From JBHIDJ01 sp046760105 (GTDB lineage: Bacteria > Pseudomonadota > Gammaproteobacteria > Acidiferrobacterales > SPGG2), in contig JBHIDJ010000125.1 of assembly GCA_046760105.1 (NCBI GenBank), forward strand, positions 1-8,197: a stretch of 8,197 bases of DNA, given 5' to 3'. The notes beneath the pieces were generated by a model that was given only the letters and a program-made list of their open reading frames with translations, was not told the DNA's origin and searched no databases. Both the position numbers and the translations under genes were made by a program. This document shows, piece after piece, positions 7,196 through 8,197 of this stretch; the first letter of the stretch is position 1; the number at the start of each line of letters is the position of its first letter.

Positions 7196-7267
7196 GCCCC
7201 TACACCACGCGGCAGCCAGCCGCTCTCGCAGTTTCTTTCTCTCAGTGCCTGGCTGAGTTTAGAACCA

Positions 7268-7309
7268 TTGAAAACGAGATGCCATTACTCCATAAGGACA
7301 TCGTTTCAA
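7268..7309. promoter_or_regulatory. Candidate operator: imperfect inverted repeat
   Basis: The left arm TTGAAAACGAGATG (7268-7281) mirrors the right arm CATCGTTTCAA (7299-7309). The reverse complement of the right arm, TTGAAACGATG, matches the left arm except for two single-base insertions, and the outer TTGAAA/TTTCAA hexamers are exact. It sits near the middle of the divergent gap and overlaps the -35 of the candidate rightward promoter, so a dimeric regulator could control both directions. This is inference from symmetry only. Confidence 0.35.
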
Positions 7310-7332
7310 AAGTGTGGCACGACTTGTAGAAT
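7304..7332 (+). promoter_or_regulatory. Candidate sigma-70-type promoter for the BKACE gene
   Basis: TAGAAT at 7327-7332 matches TATAAT at five of six positions. A weak -35 hexamer, TTTCAA (7304-7309), lies 17 bases upstream. Initiation would fall near 7339, leaving a leader of about 38 bases that contains the ribosome site. An alternative pair is TTGAAA (7268-7273) with CATAAG (7291-7296), also spaced 17. Neither is strong enough to be sure. Confidence 0.3.
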
Positions 7333-7365
7333 GTGGGCGCGAGTGGGCATCAGTCTTACCTGGTC

Positions 7366-7372
7366 AGGAGGT
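7366..7372 (+). promoter_or_regulatory. Strong Shine-Dalgarno site of the BKACE gene
   Basis: AGGAGGT is a full consensus ribosome site, 4-5 bases before the ATG at 7377. It fixes the start of the rightward gene and contrasts with the poor site of lcdH on the other strand. Confidence 0.85.
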
Positions 7373-7376
7373 CGCT

Positions 7377-8197
7377 ATGAACTACGAGGTCATTCTCACC
7401 TGCGCGGTAACAGGTGCCGCCGATACCGTCGGAAAACATCCCGCGATGCCCGTAACGCCGGAACAGATTGCCAGTGCCGCTATCGATGCGGCGAAGGCCG
7501 GCGCATCCGTCGCCCATTGTCACGTCAGAGACCCTGAGACCGGCAAAGGCGCCCGCGATCCCGCCCTATTTCGCGAGGTCGTCGATCGAATCCGTGCCAG
7601 TGATACGGATGTGGTCATCAATCTCACCACGGGCATGGGCGGCACCTGGATAGTCAACGACAACAATCTGCAGGCGCCCGGTGAGGGATCGGACCTTGCA
7701 AGCCCAGAGGAACGCGTGCAACACGTGGGAGAACTCCTGCCCGAGATCTGCAGTCTCGACTGTGGAACCATGAACTTCGGCGACGCCAACGAAATCGAGA
7801 TCAACACGCCTGCTCATCTACGGCGTGCGGCCGCGATTATCCGCGACTGTAACGTCAAAGCGGAACTCGAGGTCTTCGATGTCGGTCAGGTCGTGGTCGC
7901 CAACAAGCTTGTCGCCGAAGGGCTCGTATACGGCGACCCACTTTATCAGATCTGCCTTGGCATCCCCGGGGGGGCACCTGCAGACACGCGTACCATGAAG
8001 ATAATGGTGGACATGCTGCCGCCCAATGCTCAGTGGGCTGGCTTTGGGATTTCACGCATGGAGATGCCTATGGTGGCACAGGCGGTACTGCTGGGCGGAA
8101 ACTGCCGGGTTGGCCTCGAGGATAACCTCTATCTAGCGAGGGGTGTGTTTGCCAGCAATGCGCAACTGGTGGAGAAGGCAGTGGCCATTATCGAGCA
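7377..8197 (+). CDS. BKACE-family (DUF849) 3-keto-5-aminohexanoate cleavage-type enzyme, probable 3-dehydrocarnitine:acetyl-CoA cleavage enzyme; partial at the right edge
   Basis: The reading frame gives 273 complete codons and runs off the window; the family is usually around 300 residues, so only a short C-terminal piece is missing. These zinc-dependent TIM-barrel enzymes cleave a beta-keto acid with acetyl-CoA. Here 3-dehydrocarnitine plus acetyl-CoA would give betainyl-CoA and acetoacetate (the step of Pseudomonas cdhC). Seen are the zinc-ligand motif HCHVRD (H47, H49), INLTTGMGG (81-89), GTMNFG (130-135), ELEVFDVG (163-170), and the C-terminal set R244, E248, D249 in NCRVGLEDN. The spacing of that set matches the Arg226/Glu230/Asp231 that I recall from the characterised Kce enzyme. 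The start is fixed by AGGAGGT just upstream. The gene is divergent from lcdH, whose product makes its presumed substrate. Family is certain; substrate is inferred from the neighbour. Confidence 0.92.
   Translation, partial: MNYEVILTCAVTGAADTVGKHPAMPVTPEQIASAAIDAAKAGASVAHCHVRDPETGKGARDPALFREVVDRIRASDTDVVINLTTGMGGTWIVNDNNLQAPGEGSDLASPEERVQHVGELLPEICSLDCGTMNFGDANEIEINTPAHLRRAAAIIRDCNVKAELEVFDVGQVVVANKLVAEGLVYGDPLYQICLGIPGGAPADTRTMKIMVDMLPPNAQWAGFGISRMEMPMVAQAVLLGGNCRVGLEDNLYLARGVFASNAQLVEKAVAIIE

Larger units (their letters stand above)
7196..7376. promoter_or_regulatory. Divergent intergenic control region between lcdH and the BKACE gene
   Basis: This 181-base gap must hold the promoters of both transcripts. 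It is more AT-rich around 7255-7335 than the flanking genes. It contains an imperfect inverted repeat (7268-7309), a candidate rightward promoter (7304-7332), a strong ribosome site for the BKACE gene (7366-7372), and a short hairpin-forming CTCAG...CTGAG (7241-7257) in the lcdH leader. I found no convincing leftward -10/-35 pair. The regulator gene is not in the window. Confidence 0.6.

Noticed and set aside
6899..7537. A 212-codon rightward open frame across the lcdH start, the intergenic gap and the BKACE start
   Set aside because: It is antisense to lcdH and out of frame with the BKACE gene, has no recognisable domain, and covers two well-supported genes.

Overview
The window is bacterial, probably from a proteobacterium. 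Genes are densely packed, stop-start spacings are short, Shine-Dalgarno sites are recognisable, and the families present are typical of proteobacterial quaternary-amine catabolism. The left-edge repeat resembles, from memory, intergenic repeats of gammaproteobacteria, but I cannot place the genus.

Almost the whole window is one metabolic module that converts gamma-butyrobetaine, crotonobetaine or carnitine to glycine betaine. Six genes run leftward as a tight operon (7195 down to 314): L-carnitine dehydrogenase fused to a thioesterase (lcdH), a short-chain dehydrogenase (SDR), an acyl-CoA dehydrogenase, an ADP-forming acyl-CoA ligase, crotonobetainyl-CoA hydratase (caiD), and a stand-alone thioesterase homologous to the domain fused to LcdH. 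Junctions range from a 1-base overlap to 13-base gaps, so a single transcript with translational coupling is likely. A 181-base gap separates this operon from a divergent gene that runs off the right edge, a BKACE-family (DUF849) beta-keto acid cleavage enzyme.

Proposed route: the ligase activates gamma-butyrobetaine with ATP and CoA; the acyl-CoA dehydrogenase forms crotonobetainyl-CoA; CaiD hydrates it to L-carnitinyl-CoA; a thioesterase releases L-carnitine; LcdH oxidises it to 3-dehydrocarnitine; BKACE plus acetyl-CoA gives betainyl-CoA and acetoacetate; and a thioesterase releases glycine betaine. As I recall, a similar oxygen-independent, beta-oxidation-like route has been characterised in Sinorhizobium meliloti, so the core is a known kind of system. 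The unusual points are the second thioesterase, the extra SDR of unknown role, an Asp at the usual catalytic Glu position of the acyl-CoA dehydrogenase, the ADP-forming ligase, and the BKACE gene placed on the opposite transcript.

Positions 1-313 hold no convincing gene. They contain short direct and inverted repeats, including a perfect 18-base palindrome, and resemble a dispersed intergenic repeat. No transporter, regulator, RNA gene, CRISPR array or intact mobile element is visible.
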